NCBI RefSeq assembly: GCF_004000985.1
Contig: NZ_BIMH01000033.1
Location: 1-60,487 of the forward strand
Origin: Paenibacillus validus NBRC 15382
GTDB lineage: Bacteria > Bacillota > Bacilli > Paenibacillales > NBRC-103111
Length of the DNA stretch: 60,487 nt
Direction: 5' to 3'
The notes below the pieces were generated by a model that was not told the DNA's origin, searched no databases, and worked only from the letters and a program-made list of their open reading frames with translations. The position numbers and the translations under genes were made by a program. Positions within the stretch are counted from its first letter, which is position 1, and each line of letters begins with the position of its first letter. This document shows positions 1 through 8,318 of the stretch, piece after piece.

Positions 1-118
1 TAACCCAGGACGGTCCTTTCTTCATGTCTCGCCGCATATGGCGAACCAGGCGTCGCCTGATCGTTCGACCTTATGCCGGCACGGCGCTTCGAAGATGCCG
101 CGGGGGGCCAGTGCCGCC

Positions 119-2878
119 TTATTCGCTCAGGGGGCCGATCGCAATCCAGTTCACGATCCCTTGAATATCGGCCGCCGATTTCAAACGAACGAGCTCGAGG
201 ATCGCGCAATCAGCCAGCTTTTCTTTCACAACGGCAAAGGCATCCGAGTGGCTTGACGTGGCTACGAGCACGTAGTTAGCGTCAGCGAACGGTTGATCGA
301 ACGTGACAAGCAGTTCGACTTTCTCCTCTTCCGTGTACAGGTTGAACAGGCTTAATCCGAATTGCTGCACAACGGTTTGCCCCGCTATCGCTTGCACCGG
401 ACGCAGGTAGGACCGCGGGGAAGCTGCTTCGCTTTCGGTCACCATCCCGCTTTCCGGCGATAGCGCATGCAGCCGGAGCTTGTTCTCAGCCTCTTGCCGA
501 GCGCTCTGGTCCTCTGCGACGGACTCGATCGTAAACGCTTCGGCCATCTCCGCAACCGGTTCGATGTACGAAGCATCGATGAACGTTTCCGCAGCCGAGT
601 TCCCGGGAAGGATGACCGCTGCCTTCGTCTCCGTCTCGGCCGCTTCTAATTCGGCCTCCGGCGTTGCTTTAAGCTCCAGCTCGGCTTCAGCGGCCTCTTT
701 AAGCTGCCTTGCCGCTTCGCTCGCCGAAAATCCGTTCAACAGCGTTTGGAGCGACGTGTCCAAATGAAGCATCGAAATCGTACCGGGGATCAAGTGGTAC
801 CCCGATAAGGTTTCCTGCATAATGTGCAGGCCGTCTATGGAATCGACGCTTACATGATCCGTCGATACCGCCCCGGCCGCCAGCTTTTCCGCCGTCACCG
901 CACCCCTTTCAAGCGCCGAGCTGTTCACGGCGTTTGCGCTCAGCTTCTCCGACGTGACGCTGCCATCGGCCAGACGGTCGGTCGTGACGCTCCCGTCCGC
1001 CAGCTTTTGCGAGGTGACGCTGCCATCCGCCAGCCGATCCGTCGTCACCGATTCCGCGGCAAGCTGCTCTGTGCCGATCGCCCCCGGCGCCAGATGCGCG
1101 CCGCGCACCGCCCCTTCCGCCAGGTTTACGCCGGTCACCGCACCCTCCGCCAGCTTTTCCGTCGTCACCGCGCCGTCATTCAGCTTCTCGCGCGTCACCG
1201 CACCGGTAACCAGCTGCTGGGTGCGAACGGAGGCTTTGCTCAAGTGCACGTGATGAATCGCGCCCGGGGAAACGTGTTCCGCTTGCACCGCTTCCCGGCT
1301 AAGCTTCTCCGACGTGACGCTCCCTTGCCCCAGCTTCGCCGAGGTGATCGCCAAATTCGTCAGCTTATCGGTCGACACCGCCTCGCTGGAAATTTTTGAA
1401 GTCGTGACGCTGTGGTTGCCGAGATGGCCGTTCAATACCGCGCCGTCATGCAGATGCTGCGAACGCACTGCGCCGATTCCCAGCTTGTCGGACGTGACCG
1501 CGCCGTCTTTCAGCTTCTCCGTCGTGAGCGAGCTCTCCTGCACATGCTCGGTACCGACCGCCTTCGGCGCAAGCTGTCCCGCCTGCACCGCCTGATCGGC
1601 CAAATGCTGCGTATCGACCGTACCGGCCGATACATGCTCGGCCTTGACGGCCCCTCTCCCCAGCTTCCGCGAGCTGACAGCTCCTTCCGCCAGCTTCGCC
1701 TCGGTCACGGCTCCTTCCGTCAACTGCGGCGTGCCGACGCTCGACGATGCCATCTTGTCGACGGTGATAGCGCGATCGGCCAAGTGACGGCTCACGATGA
1801 CGCCCGGCTCCACGTGCCTCCCTTCGATAGAGCCGTCCTGTACGTGCAAGCCTTGCACCGCGCCTTTGACCAGCTTCGCGGAAGTGACCGTGCCGTCCTT
1901 CAGATGAGCGGTATGAACCGCTTCATCAACCAAGTGAATCGCTTCGATCTGTTTCGAAGCGACGTTGACGCCGCGAATAAGACCGGATGTCAAATGCTCG
2001 TTCAAGACGGCCCTCGGCTTCAATTGTTCCGCGCCGATACTCCAAGGCGCCATTTTCTCCTCCGTCACGGAACCGTCAGCCAGCTTATCGGTGCCTATCT
2101 CGCCGTCCACCAGCTTGGCCGCCGTCACGGACAAATCGCGCAGCTTCTCAGTGGTAACCGCGCCGTCCGAAAGCTTGGAAGTGTTGACGGCGCCGTTTGC
2201 CAAATTGCCCGAGAGAATCGCGCCGCTTTTGATTTTATCCGAGGTAATCGATTGATTTTGCAGCAGCTCTCCGGTAATGGCCTCATCCGCCAAATGATAC
2301 GTATGGATCGATTGTTCGGCGATTTTGATCGCATCGATCGTTTTATCGGCCAGTTTCTCGGACGTGATGCTGTTATCGAGCAGCTTGCTGCCTGTGATCG
2401 CCCGGTCCTGAATTTTATCGGTCGTTATCGAATTCGTCGCCAAATGCTCCTGCGTCACCGCACCCCAAGCCAGCTTTTGCTGGTTTATGCTGCGGTCCGC
2501 CAGCTTGGAGGTATCGACGGCGTAGTCCGCCAACGTATCCTTGCCCAGGCTGCCTCGTTTAATTTTGCTTCCGTCAATCGCATAGCGCGCAATTTTCTCC
2601 GAGGTGACGGCTTCATCAGCCAAATCGTCCGTGTATACAGAAGCTTCCGCCTCAAGAGTCACATTCGAGGTCGATGCCCGCAACGAGCTCTCATCCGACG
2701 AGGAAATATTCGGTTCTTCCTTTGTAAGATTCGCGGCGGACGTCCAGCTCATCGCATCTCCGTCGTTCTGCTTCTCCCGATCCTCATTCAACCAGCGTAA
2801 TTCGTCATATAACGAATCGACCCGCTTTTGAGGGGGCTTTATTACATTGCCGGAATTCCGGCGGTTCACCTTTTTCAT
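119..2878 (-). CDS. WIAG-tail repeat protein, 919 aa
   Basis: Function unknown. Seen: no signal peptide; residues 1-85 are polar; residues about 85-720 consist of roughly forty tandem units of about 15 residues on a pattern like ADGSVTSEKLADGSV, with regularly spaced Leu/Val and Lys-Leu pairs; an Ala/Glu-rich linker follows (about 735-850); the last 80 residues form a predicted beta-rich module ending in NWIAIG. That ending and the repeat type match the WIAG-tail proteins annotated in Paenibacillus and Bacillus (recognised from memory, not searched). The regular repeats suggest a long beta-solenoid or fibre. The start is backed by AGGAGG about 8 bases upstream. It stands alone, divergent from the aminopeptidase gene. 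Confidence 0.85.
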   Translation of the reverse strand: MKKVNRRNSGNVIKPPQKRVDSLYDELRWLNEDREKQNDGDAMSWTSAANLTKEEPNISSSDESSLRASTSNVTLEAEASVYTDDLADEAVTSEKIARYAIDGSKIKRGSLGKDTLADYAVDTSKLADRSINQQKLAWGAVTQEHLATNSITTDKIQDRAITGSKLLDNSITSEKLADKTIDAIKIAEQSIHTYHLADEAITGELLQNQSITSDKIKSGAILSGNLANGAVNTSKLSDGAVTTEKLRDLSVTAAKLVDGEIGTDKLADGSVTEEKMAPWSIGAEQLKPRAVLNEHLTSGLIRGVNVASKQIEAIHLVDEAVHTAHLKDGTVTSAKLVKGAVQGLHVQDGSIEGRHVEPGVIVSRHLADRAITVDKMASSSVGTPQLTEGAVTEAKLAEGAVSSRKLGRGAVKAEHVSAGTVDTQHLADQAVQAGQLAPKAVGTEHVQESSLTTEKLKDGAVTSDKLGIGAVRSQHLHDGAVLNGHLGNHSVTTSKISSEAVSTDKLTNLAITSAKLGQGSVTSEKLSREAVQAEHVSPGAIHHVHLSKASVRTQQLVTGAVTREKLNDGAVTTEKLAEGAVTGVNLAEGAVRGAHLAPGAIGTEQLAAESVTTDRLADGSVTSQKLADGSVTTDRLADGSVTSEKLSANAVNSSALERGAVTAEKLAAGAVSTDHVSVDSIDGLHIMQETLSGYHLIPGTISMLHLDTSLQTLLNGFSASEAARQLKEAAEAELELKATPEAELEAAETETKAAVILPGNSAAETFIDASYIEPVAEMAEAFTIESVAEDQSARQEAENKLRLHALSPESGMVTESEAASPRSYLRPVQAIAGQTVVQQFGLSLFNLYTEEEKVELLVTFDQPFADANYVLVATSSHSDAFAVVKEKLADCAILELVRLKSAADIQGIVNWIAIGPLSE

Positions 2879-3171
2879 CCGGGATCCTCCTACTATGCCT
2901 TGTTCCTGCAGTACATCGCTGATGATGGTTAAGCAATCACTGCTAACATATGCATGCCCCTATACGGTGGTCATTCGCCCTGTGAAAAATAGGCGGTCGC
3001 GTACCAGCGCAGCGGTACGCCGGGATTCTACGCAGCGCCAGGTTCAAGCGATTCGCCTCATCCAGTTGTAATTCCGCGCTGAAATCCGCATAATGAGGGG
3101 GAACGACGGAACGTCACTTGCGGCCGTTAGCCGTCCCGTTCGAAGTTAACCAAGCGAAAGGATGATGGAAG

Positions 3172-4401
3172 GTGATTTCGCTGCAAACCGCCATCGAACG
3201 ATATGCCGGGTTGGCTGTGCAGGTGGGCATTAACGTGCAGCCGGGCCAGACGCTGGTCGTTCACGCGCCGCTGTACAACGCCGATTTTGTTCGATTGATC
3301 GCGAAGAAAGCTTATGAGGCAGGCGCCAAACACGTGCATGTGGAATGGGACGACGACGAGCTGAAACGAATGAAATATTTGCTGGCGCCGGATGAGGCGT
3401 TTCATGAATATCCGCAGTGGAAGGCAAACGGGTACCTGGAAATGGCGGAGGCGGACGCCGCATTCTTAACGGTGTACTCGCCGACGCCCGACTTATTGAA
3501 GGACGTCAAGCCCGAGCGGCTGTCCGCTGCCAGCAAGGCGTACGGCTCGGCCATGCGCGAATACCGCGCTCTGATGCAAGCCGGTAAGATCAGCTGGGCG
3601 ATTGTGTCGGCGCCTTCGCCGGGATGGGCGCAGAAAGTATTCCCGGGCTCCGGCGAGGAAGAGGCCATCCGCAAGCTGTGGGAATATCTCGTTCAGGCGG
3701 CGCGGGCCGACCGGGACGATCCGGTGCAAGCTTGGCACGACCATCTGCTGCAGTTGAAGGGGCATGCGGACCGCATGAACGCCAAGCGGTACGCGCGGTT
3801 GAAATACAAGGCTCCCGGAACCGAGTTGACGATCGATTTGCCCCCTGAGCACCAATGGGTGGCGGGAGGCATTCGCAATGCGAAAGGCACATTCTTCGTC
3901 CCTAACATTCCGACCGAAGAATTGTTCACCCTGCCGCACCGTGACCGCGTGAACGGCACCGTGGCGAGCACGAAGCCGCTGAACTGGAACGGCCAGTTGA
4001 TCGACAAGTTCAGCATCACGTTCGAGAACGGCGTTGCCGTGGCCTGCACCGCGGAAACCGGGCTGGACACGCTGCAGCGTCTCATCGCGACGGATGCAGG
4101 CGCCGCACGGCTCGGCGAGGTGGCGCTCGTGCCGCAGCATTCGCCGATCGCAAGTATGAACGTGTTGTTCTACAACACGGGGCTCGACGAGAACGCTTCG
4201 TGCCACTTGGCGTTCGGCAACGCCTATCCGCTCTGCGTGCAGAACGGCACATCCATGAATCCCGAAGAGCTCGAGGGGCTCGGGGCAAACCTGAGCCTGC
4301 TGCATGTCGACTTCATGATCGGCTCGGACGAGCTCGACATCGACGGCATCACCGCAGACGGCGTGACCGAACCTGTTTTTCGCCGCGGCAATTGGGCGTA
4401 A
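3172..4401 (+). CDS. ampS: M29 family metallo-aminopeptidase (AmpS-like), 409 aa
   Basis: Cytoplasmic metal-dependent aminopeptidase that removes N-terminal residues from peptides. Full family length. The N-terminal domain begins with the typical YAGLAVQVGINVQPGQ. The C-terminal metal site is visible: NTGLDENASCHLAFGNAYP around residues 335-353 supplies the Glu/His/Tyr ligands, and HVDFMIGSDELDIDG around 379-393 supplies His and Asp. Start is GTG at 3172, preceded by AAAGGA with 9-base spacing. Single gene; the next gene (tag) is convergent. Family assignment is secure, substrate preference is not known. Confidence 0.92.
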   Translation: MISLQTAIERYAGLAVQVGINVQPGQTLVVHAPLYNADFVRLIAKKAYEAGAKHVHVEWDDDELKRMKYLLAPDEAFHEYPQWKANGYLEMAEADAAFLTVYSPTPDLLKDVKPERLSAASKAYGSAMREYRALMQAGKISWAIVSAPSPGWAQKVFPGSGEEEAIRKLWEYLVQAARADRDDPVQAWHDHLLQLKGHADRMNAKRYARLKYKAPGTELTIDLPPEHQWVAGGIRNAKGTFFVPNIPTEELFTLPHRDRVNGTVASTKPLNWNGQLIDKFSITFENGVAVACTAETGLDTLQRLIATDAGAARLGEVALVPQHSPIASMNVLFYNTGLDENASCHLAFGNAYPLCVQNGTSMNPEELEGLGANLSLLHVDFMIGSDELDIDGITADGVTEPVFRRGNWA

Positions 4402-4466
4402 TATCCAAAAACCCTGACGACAGAAAGCTCCACCAGGGTCTTTGGCCAGATGTGCGGTAGGCTTGC

Positions 4467-5036
4467 TCAACCTTCCATCGATTCCTTATACCGGTAACAA
4501 TCGGTCGTATGATCCATCACCATGCCGGTGGCCTGCATATACGCGTAACAGATCGTCGAGCCGACGAACGAAAAGCCGCGCTTCTTCAAATCTTTGCTCA
4601 TCGCATCCGACTCCGGTGTGCTCGCCGGCACCTCGCGCAGCGACGCCCACCGGTTCCGTTTCGGCGCGCCGCCCACGAAGCGCCAGATGTACGCGTCGAA
4701 GCTGCCGAATTCCTGCTGTACCCGCAAGAACGCCTTGGCGTTCGTGACGGCGGAGCGGATTTTCAGCCGGTTCCGGATCAAGCCGGGATCGGCGAGCAGC
4801 TCCGACAGTTTCGCCTCGTCGTAATTTGCGACGACGGACGGCTCGAACCCGTCGAACGCTTCGACGTAACGGGCTCTTTTGCGCAGCACGGTGTACCAGC
4901 TTAAGCCCGCCTGCGCGCCTTCCAACACCAGCATCTCGAACAGCTTGCGATCGTCGTGAACGGGGACGCCCCATTCGTGGTCGTGATAGTTTATATATAA
5001 CGGATCTTCATTCACCCATTCGCAGCGGTGTGTCAT
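4467..5036 (-). CDS. tag: DNA-3-methyladenine glycosylase I (Tag)
   Basis: Base-excision repair enzyme that removes 3-methyladenine from alkylated DNA. 189 aa, normal length. The zinc-binding residues of the family are visible: Cys5 (RCEW), His18 (YHDHEWGVP) and the C-terminal HTTDC pair His176/Cys180; the base-recognition Glu lies in LEGAQAGLSW near residue 39. GGAGG precedes the start. A LexA-like box sits over the predicted transcription start (5080-5093), so DNA-damage induction is inferred. Divergent from the EcsC-family gene. Confidence 0.95.
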   Translation of the reverse strand: MTHRCEWVNEDPLYINYHDHEWGVPVHDDRKLFEMLVLEGAQAGLSWYTVLRKRARYVEAFDGFEPSVVANYDEAKLSELLADPGLIRNRLKIRSAVTNAKAFLRVQQEFGSFDAYIWRFVGGAPKRNRWASLREVPASTPESDAMSKDLKKRGFSFVGSTICYAYMQATGMVMDHTTDCYRYKESMEG

Positions 5037-5079
5037 CTCTCCAACCTCCTGTATCCTCGCGGTTATTCCTACCTGTTAT

Positions 5080-5093
5080 AGAACGTACGTTCC
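5080..5093 (-). promoter_or_regulatory. LexA/SOS-like box at the tag promoter
   Basis: AGAACGTACGTTCC contains the perfect palindrome GAACGTACGTTC and matches the Bacillus LexA (DinR) consensus CGAACRNRYGTTYC at 13 of 14 positions. On the minus strand it lies just downstream of a possible sigma-A promoter (weak -35 TTGCTC at 5119-5124, 16-base spacer, -10 TATGAT at 5097-5102), so it covers the likely transcription start of tag. Binding by LexA is inferred. Confidence 0.6.
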
Positions 5094-5214
5094 CGTATCA
5101 TACCACAATTTCAGCCCGGAGCAAATATGCCTTTTGTTTCCGGTCCGCATACTTTTTCTTTGCCATGCGTATCAACTATGGAGAACCCAGTATACGATTC
5201 GGTAGGTGAAGATC

Positions 5215-5967
5215 ATGATGAACGGCAAATATACCGTGTACGAGCAGCAAACCGCCAAAGCGCTGATCCGTTGGGAGAAGGAGCTGCTGAAGACGCCCGG
5301 CCTCTTCGAAAAAACGTCCAAAGCGGTGCAAACCCGGATTAACCAGGTGATTCCCGAGAAAGTGCATACGGCCATTACCGCCGCCGTCAAAGGCATCGTA
5401 CGATCCGCCCTCTTCACGATGGACTATATCCCGAAGAACGAGCCGCTGGCCGCCGCTTCTCTTGCCGAACGGGATCACAAGGCGGCGGAACTGCTCGCTT
5501 TCTACAAAAAGCTGGCCGCGGCCGAGGGCGCCGGCACCGGAGCGGGCGGACTGCTGCTCGGTTTGGCCGATTTTCCGATCCTGATCGGCATTAAGATGAA
5601 GTTTCTGTTCGAGCTGGCCCACGTATACGGACATTCCACGCTCGACTACCGGGAGCGGTTGTACATCCTGCACATCTTTCAGCTCGCCTTCTCCAGCCAG
5701 GCGATCAAGCCGGCCCTGCTTCGCACGCTTGCCGAATGGCCCGAGACGTCGAAATCGCTGCCGCCGGCCGATTCCTTCGAATCGCACATCGACTGGAGGC
5801 AGCTGCAGCAAGAATACCGCGATACGATCGATTTCCGTAAAATGCTGCAGCTCGTCCCCGGCATCGGCGCCGTCGTCGGCGCCTGGGCCAATTACGGCCT
5901 GCTCGAGGAACTCGGCCAAACCGGCATGAACGTGTACCGGATGCGCTGGCTGGCTGCGCGGTCTTAG
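5215..5967 (+). CDS. EcsC family protein, about 250 aa
   Basis: Member of the EcsC family (named for the third gene of the B. subtilis ecs locus); biochemical function unknown. Seen: helical N-terminus, a Gly/Ala-rich stretch GAGTGAGGLLLGLADFPIL around residues 110-128 that is likely membrane-interacting, followed by the typical YILHIFQLAFSSQ segment and a second Gly-rich motif PGIGAVVGAWANYG near the C-terminus. AGGTGAAG precedes ATG at 5215; an in-frame GTG at 5206 and an ATG at 5218 are alternatives. Single gene. Confidence 0.85.
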   Translation: MMNGKYTVYEQQTAKALIRWEKELLKTPGLFEKTSKAVQTRINQVIPEKVHTAITAAVKGIVRSALFTMDYIPKNEPLAAASLAERDHKAAELLAFYKKLAAAEGAGTGAGGLLLGLADFPILIGIKMKFLFELAHVYGHSTLDYRERLYILHIFQLAFSSQAIKPALLRTLAEWPETSKSLPPADSFESHIDWRQLQQEYRDTIDFRKMLQLVPGIGAVVGAWANYGLLEELGQTGMNVYRMRWLAARS

Positions 5968-5987
5968 CCGGGACCGGACGCCCGGAG

Positions 5988-6022
5988 GAGCCGCCGCGGC
6001 GCGAATCGGAAGGCGGCGGCTC
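5988..6022 (+). terminator. GC-rich hairpin after the EcsC-family gene
   Basis: GAGCCGCCGC and GCGGCGGCTC form a perfect 10-bp stem 21 bases after the stop codon. The following T tract (GCTTTCC) is poor, so termination efficiency is uncertain. Confidence 0.4.
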
Positions 6023-6103
6023 GCTTTCCCCGCCAAGCCTTCCAGCCGGGCGCTGCCTCGAGGGCAGGCAGGAAGGTTCGTTCGTGGCCGGGCTGGCTGC
6101 AGC

Positions 6104-6143
6104 TTGACTTTTACATGCCATTGAATTATCTTAATATTAAGAT
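6104..6143 (+). promoter_or_regulatory. marR promoter with palindromic operator
   Basis: TTGACT (6104-6109), 17-base spacer and TATCTT (6127-6132) form a sigma-A-like promoter. The -10 overlaps a perfect 16-bp palindrome ATCTTAATATTAAGAT (6128-6143), which resembles MarR-family operators of the MhqR type. Autorepression by the MarR protein encoded directly downstream is inferred. Confidence 0.65.
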
Positions 6144-6179
6144 TATTGCTTCCTTCAAATTGCAGAAAGGACGATACTT

Positions 6180-6635
6180 ATGCCGAATGAACGCGATGAA
6201 TCTTTACACTTATTTGTCGTCCTCTCCCGGGCTTGCGAATGGGTCACGGCGCACGCGCATCGGGACATCCGGCGGCATGGGCTGAATCCGACGGAATACG
6301 GCGTGCTTGAGCTGCTGTACCACAAGGGACCGCAGCCGCTGCAGCAGATCGGCGAGAAAATATTGATGACCAGCGGCAACATCACCTACGTCATCGATAA
6401 GCTGGAGCAGAAACAGCTTGTCGTCCGCAAGCCTTGTCCCGAAGACCGGCGGGTCAGTTTTGCCGAGATTACGGAACGAGGGGTTGCCTTCCTGAACGAT
6501 GCCTTCCCTGCGCACCAGCAGGTCGTTGCGAATGCGGTGGCCGGACTCACATCGGAAGAGAAGCGGCAAGCGATCGCGCTGCTTAAGAAGCTGGGTATCA
6601 GCGCTAAAGAAAGTTTCAAGCTCCCCGCCGACTAA
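6180..6635 (+). CDS. MarR family transcriptional regulator
   Basis: Winged-helix repressor of 151 aa. Visible are the recognition region LQQIGEKILMTSGNITYVID and the wing CPEDRRVSFAEITERG typical of MarR proteins. It is followed after 60 bases by a pirin gene, and the same palindrome occurs both in its own promoter and before the pirin gene, so it probably controls both. Inducer unknown; MhqR-like regulators respond to quinones and electrophiles, and a quercetinase-type pirin partner would fit, but that is inference. Confidence 0.9.
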   Translation: MPNERDESLHLFVVLSRACEWVTAHAHRDIRRHGLNPTEYGVLELLYHKGPQPLQQIGEKILMTSGNITYVIDKLEQKQLVVRKPCPEDRRVSFAEITERGVAFLNDAFPAHQQVVANAVAGLTSEEKRQAIALLKKLGISAKESFKLPAD

Positions 6636-6661
6636 CGCTCCGCGTGTCCGGCCGCACACTT

Positions 6662-6677
6662 ATCTCAATATTAAGAT
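6662..6677 (+). promoter_or_regulatory. second copy of the MarR palindrome, before pirin
   Basis: ATCTCAATATTAAGAT differs from the promoter-proximal copy at one base. It lies in the marR-pirin gap directly upstream of the pirin ribosome binding site AAGGAG. No good -35 box was seen, so it may be a second operator within the operon rather than a separate promoter. Confidence 0.6.
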
Positions 6678-6695
6678 ATTAAGGAGACGATTGTT

Positions 6696-7466
6696 ATGCA
6701 AATCATGGTATATCCCCCAAGCATGCAGGGTACCGGCGCTTTCGACGGAGGCAAAATCACCGAGCGGAAGCCGGTCGGATTTCCCGGCGAAGGCTCGGTC
6801 GTGAAAGGAGTCGGACCGCTTTTTTACTGGTCTTGGGCATTCTCCAAGCATGAAGGGTACATCGGGCTGCATCCGCATCAAGGGTTCGAGATCATGACGT
6901 ACGTCATCCAGGGCAAAGCCGAGCATGGCGATACGCTCGGCACCCGCAGCGTCGTCGGCCCCGGCGGTGCGCAGGTGATGCAAACCGGCTCGGGCGTCTC
7001 GCACGAGGAACGGTTCATCGGCCCCGATATGGAGGGCTTCCAGATTTGGTTCGAGCCTGAGCTGCGCGCTGCCATGCAGCGGAAGCCGACGTACAAGCAG
7101 TTCGAGCATGAGGAGTTCCCGATCCGCCAAGCGAACGGCGCCGTGCTCAAAACGGTGATCGGCGAAGGCTCGCCCATCGAGCTCGTCGCCGACGTGCACG
7201 TCTGGGACATCGAGCTCGAGCCGGGCGCTTCCTATACGCATACCATCCCCGGCGGACGTACGCTGACGGCGCTGGCCATTCGCGGCCAAGGCGCGTGGAC
7301 GCAAGCGAACGGCTCCGATACGGCGTTCAACCACCAAGACTTCATGACGATGCGAGCCGACCAACCAACCGAAGTGACATTGAAAGCGGGCGACAACGAC
7401 AAGTTGCGCATGATCTGGATCGAGGTGCCGACCCAAGTGGCGTACCCGTTATATCCGAAACGTTGA
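6696..7466 (+). CDS. Pirin family protein (YhhW-like bicupin), 256 aa
   Basis: Two-domain cupin protein of the pirin family, some members of which are quercetin 2,3-dioxygenases. The N-terminal cupin carries the metal-binding signature HPHQGFEIMTYVIQGKAEHGD (His residues near 63 and 65, and near 107 in SGVSHEERF). The C-terminal cupin is degenerate, as usual for the family. Start is preceded by AAGGAG. Second gene after marR, with an operator copy between them. Substrate unknown. Confidence 0.88.
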   Translation: MQIMVYPPSMQGTGAFDGGKITERKPVGFPGEGSVVKGVGPLFYWSWAFSKHEGYIGLHPHQGFEIMTYVIQGKAEHGDTLGTRSVVGPGGAQVMQTGSGVSHEERFIGPDMEGFQIWFEPELRAAMQRKPTYKQFEHEEFPIRQANGAVLKTVIGEGSPIELVADVHVWDIELEPGASYTHTIPGGRTLTALAIRGQGAWTQANGSDTAFNHQDFMTMRADQPTEVTLKAGDNDKLRMIWIEVPTQVAYPLYPKR

Positions 7467-7488
7467 TAACCGCGTCCGGCTTGAGCAA

Positions 7489-7539
7489 AAGGGGCAGCCC
7501 TCAAGGTCAGGAATTGACCTTCTTGAGGGGCTGCCCCTT
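7489..7539. terminator. Long hairpin between convergent pirin and tenA
   Basis: AAGGGGCAGCCC...TCAAGGTCA folds back on TGACCT...TTGAGGGGCTGCCCCTT, giving a stem of about 20 bp with a small internal bulge. It lies between two convergent genes. The T tract is short (4 T on the minus strand), so it is a probable bidirectional terminator. Confidence 0.6.
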
Positions 7540-7596
7540 CGCCGCTTTCCGGAAGATCTGCTTGTTCAGCTCGACCCTCTGTACCCTATCAACGAT

Positions 7597-8262
7597 TTAA
7601 TCGATCGGCCACGCTTCCTTGTCGTAAGCCATTTCCCAGAACATGTACTCGTACCGGCTGCTGATCACGAAATGGCGCTTCATCCGTTCGCGATCGGCTT
7701 CGGACGCCTGCTCCGCGAGCTCGTCAAGCCTCGCAATCTGCTCCTCCACCAGCTCACGGAACCATTCACCGCCATAAGCTGCGATCCATTCGCGGTAAAT
7801 CGGTTCGTCAGGCGTGCAGGACTGCAGCCGCTCACCGATTTCGTAGTACAGCCAATAACAAGGCAGGATGGCTGCCACGATGTCGCCGAGCGAGCCGGAA
7901 TAAGCCGCGCGCAGCATATGCGAGGTGTAGGCGTAGGCCGTAGGCGCCGGCTCGAACGCCGCGTGTTCTTCCTCGGTGATGCCGAGCAGCTTGGCGAACT
8001 TCTCATGCAGGGAAAGCTCCGCGCCGTAGGTGCCTTGGGCGTGAACCGCCATCCGGTTGACCGTGTACAGATCGCCGGCCTTTGCGGCACCAAGCGCCTG
8101 CACGCGGGCGAATTGCGACAAATAGTAAGCGTCGTTCAACACGTAATGGCGGAAGCAATCGAGAGGCAGCGTACCGTCGCCGATGCCGCGAACGAATGGA
8201 TGTTCGAAGCTTGCGTTCCAGCTTGTATCGACCGCAGCCCGAAGTTGCTCTGAAAATTTCAT
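7597..8262 (-). CDS. tenA: Aminopyrimidine aminohydrolase / thiaminase II
   Basis: TenA hydrolyses aminopyrimidine breakdown products of thiamine to HMP, which re-enters thiamine synthesis. 221 aa, family length. Typical features: RHYVLNDAYYLSQFARV near the N-terminus, and the active-site Cys in VAAILPCYWLYYEIGERL. The ATG at 8262 is preceded by GGAGGAGG (11-base spacing); an in-frame TTG seven codons upstream lies in the ribosome binding site and is unlikely. Last gene of the ykoEDC-tenA operon under a TPP riboswitch. Confidence 0.93.
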   Translation of the reverse strand: MKFSEQLRAAVDTSWNASFEHPFVRGIGDGTLPLDCFRHYVLNDAYYLSQFARVQALGAAKAGDLYTVNRMAVHAQGTYGAELSLHEKFAKLLGITEEEHAAFEPAPTAYAYTSHMLRAAYSGSLGDIVAAILPCYWLYYEIGERLQSCTPDEPIYREWIAAYGGEWFRELVEEQIARLDELAEQASEADRERMKRHFVISSRYEYMFWEMAYDKEAWPID

Positions 8263-8318
8263 AAAAAGACCAGCCTCCTCCAAATTTTCCGGTGAAATCG
8301 ACTTCGCAAGACATGCGG

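Noticed and set aside
1..118. Left edge of the window examined for a truncated gene
   Set aside because: Neither strand gives a convincing coding frame in this short stretch.
1412..2800. 462-codon frame opposite the WIAG repeat gene
   Set aside because: Mirror of the regular repeat in the real gene; no ribosome binding site and Arg/His-rich composition.
5176..6036. 286-codon frame antisense to the EcsC-family gene
   Set aside because: The sense product matches EcsC; the antisense frame is low-complexity shadow sequence.
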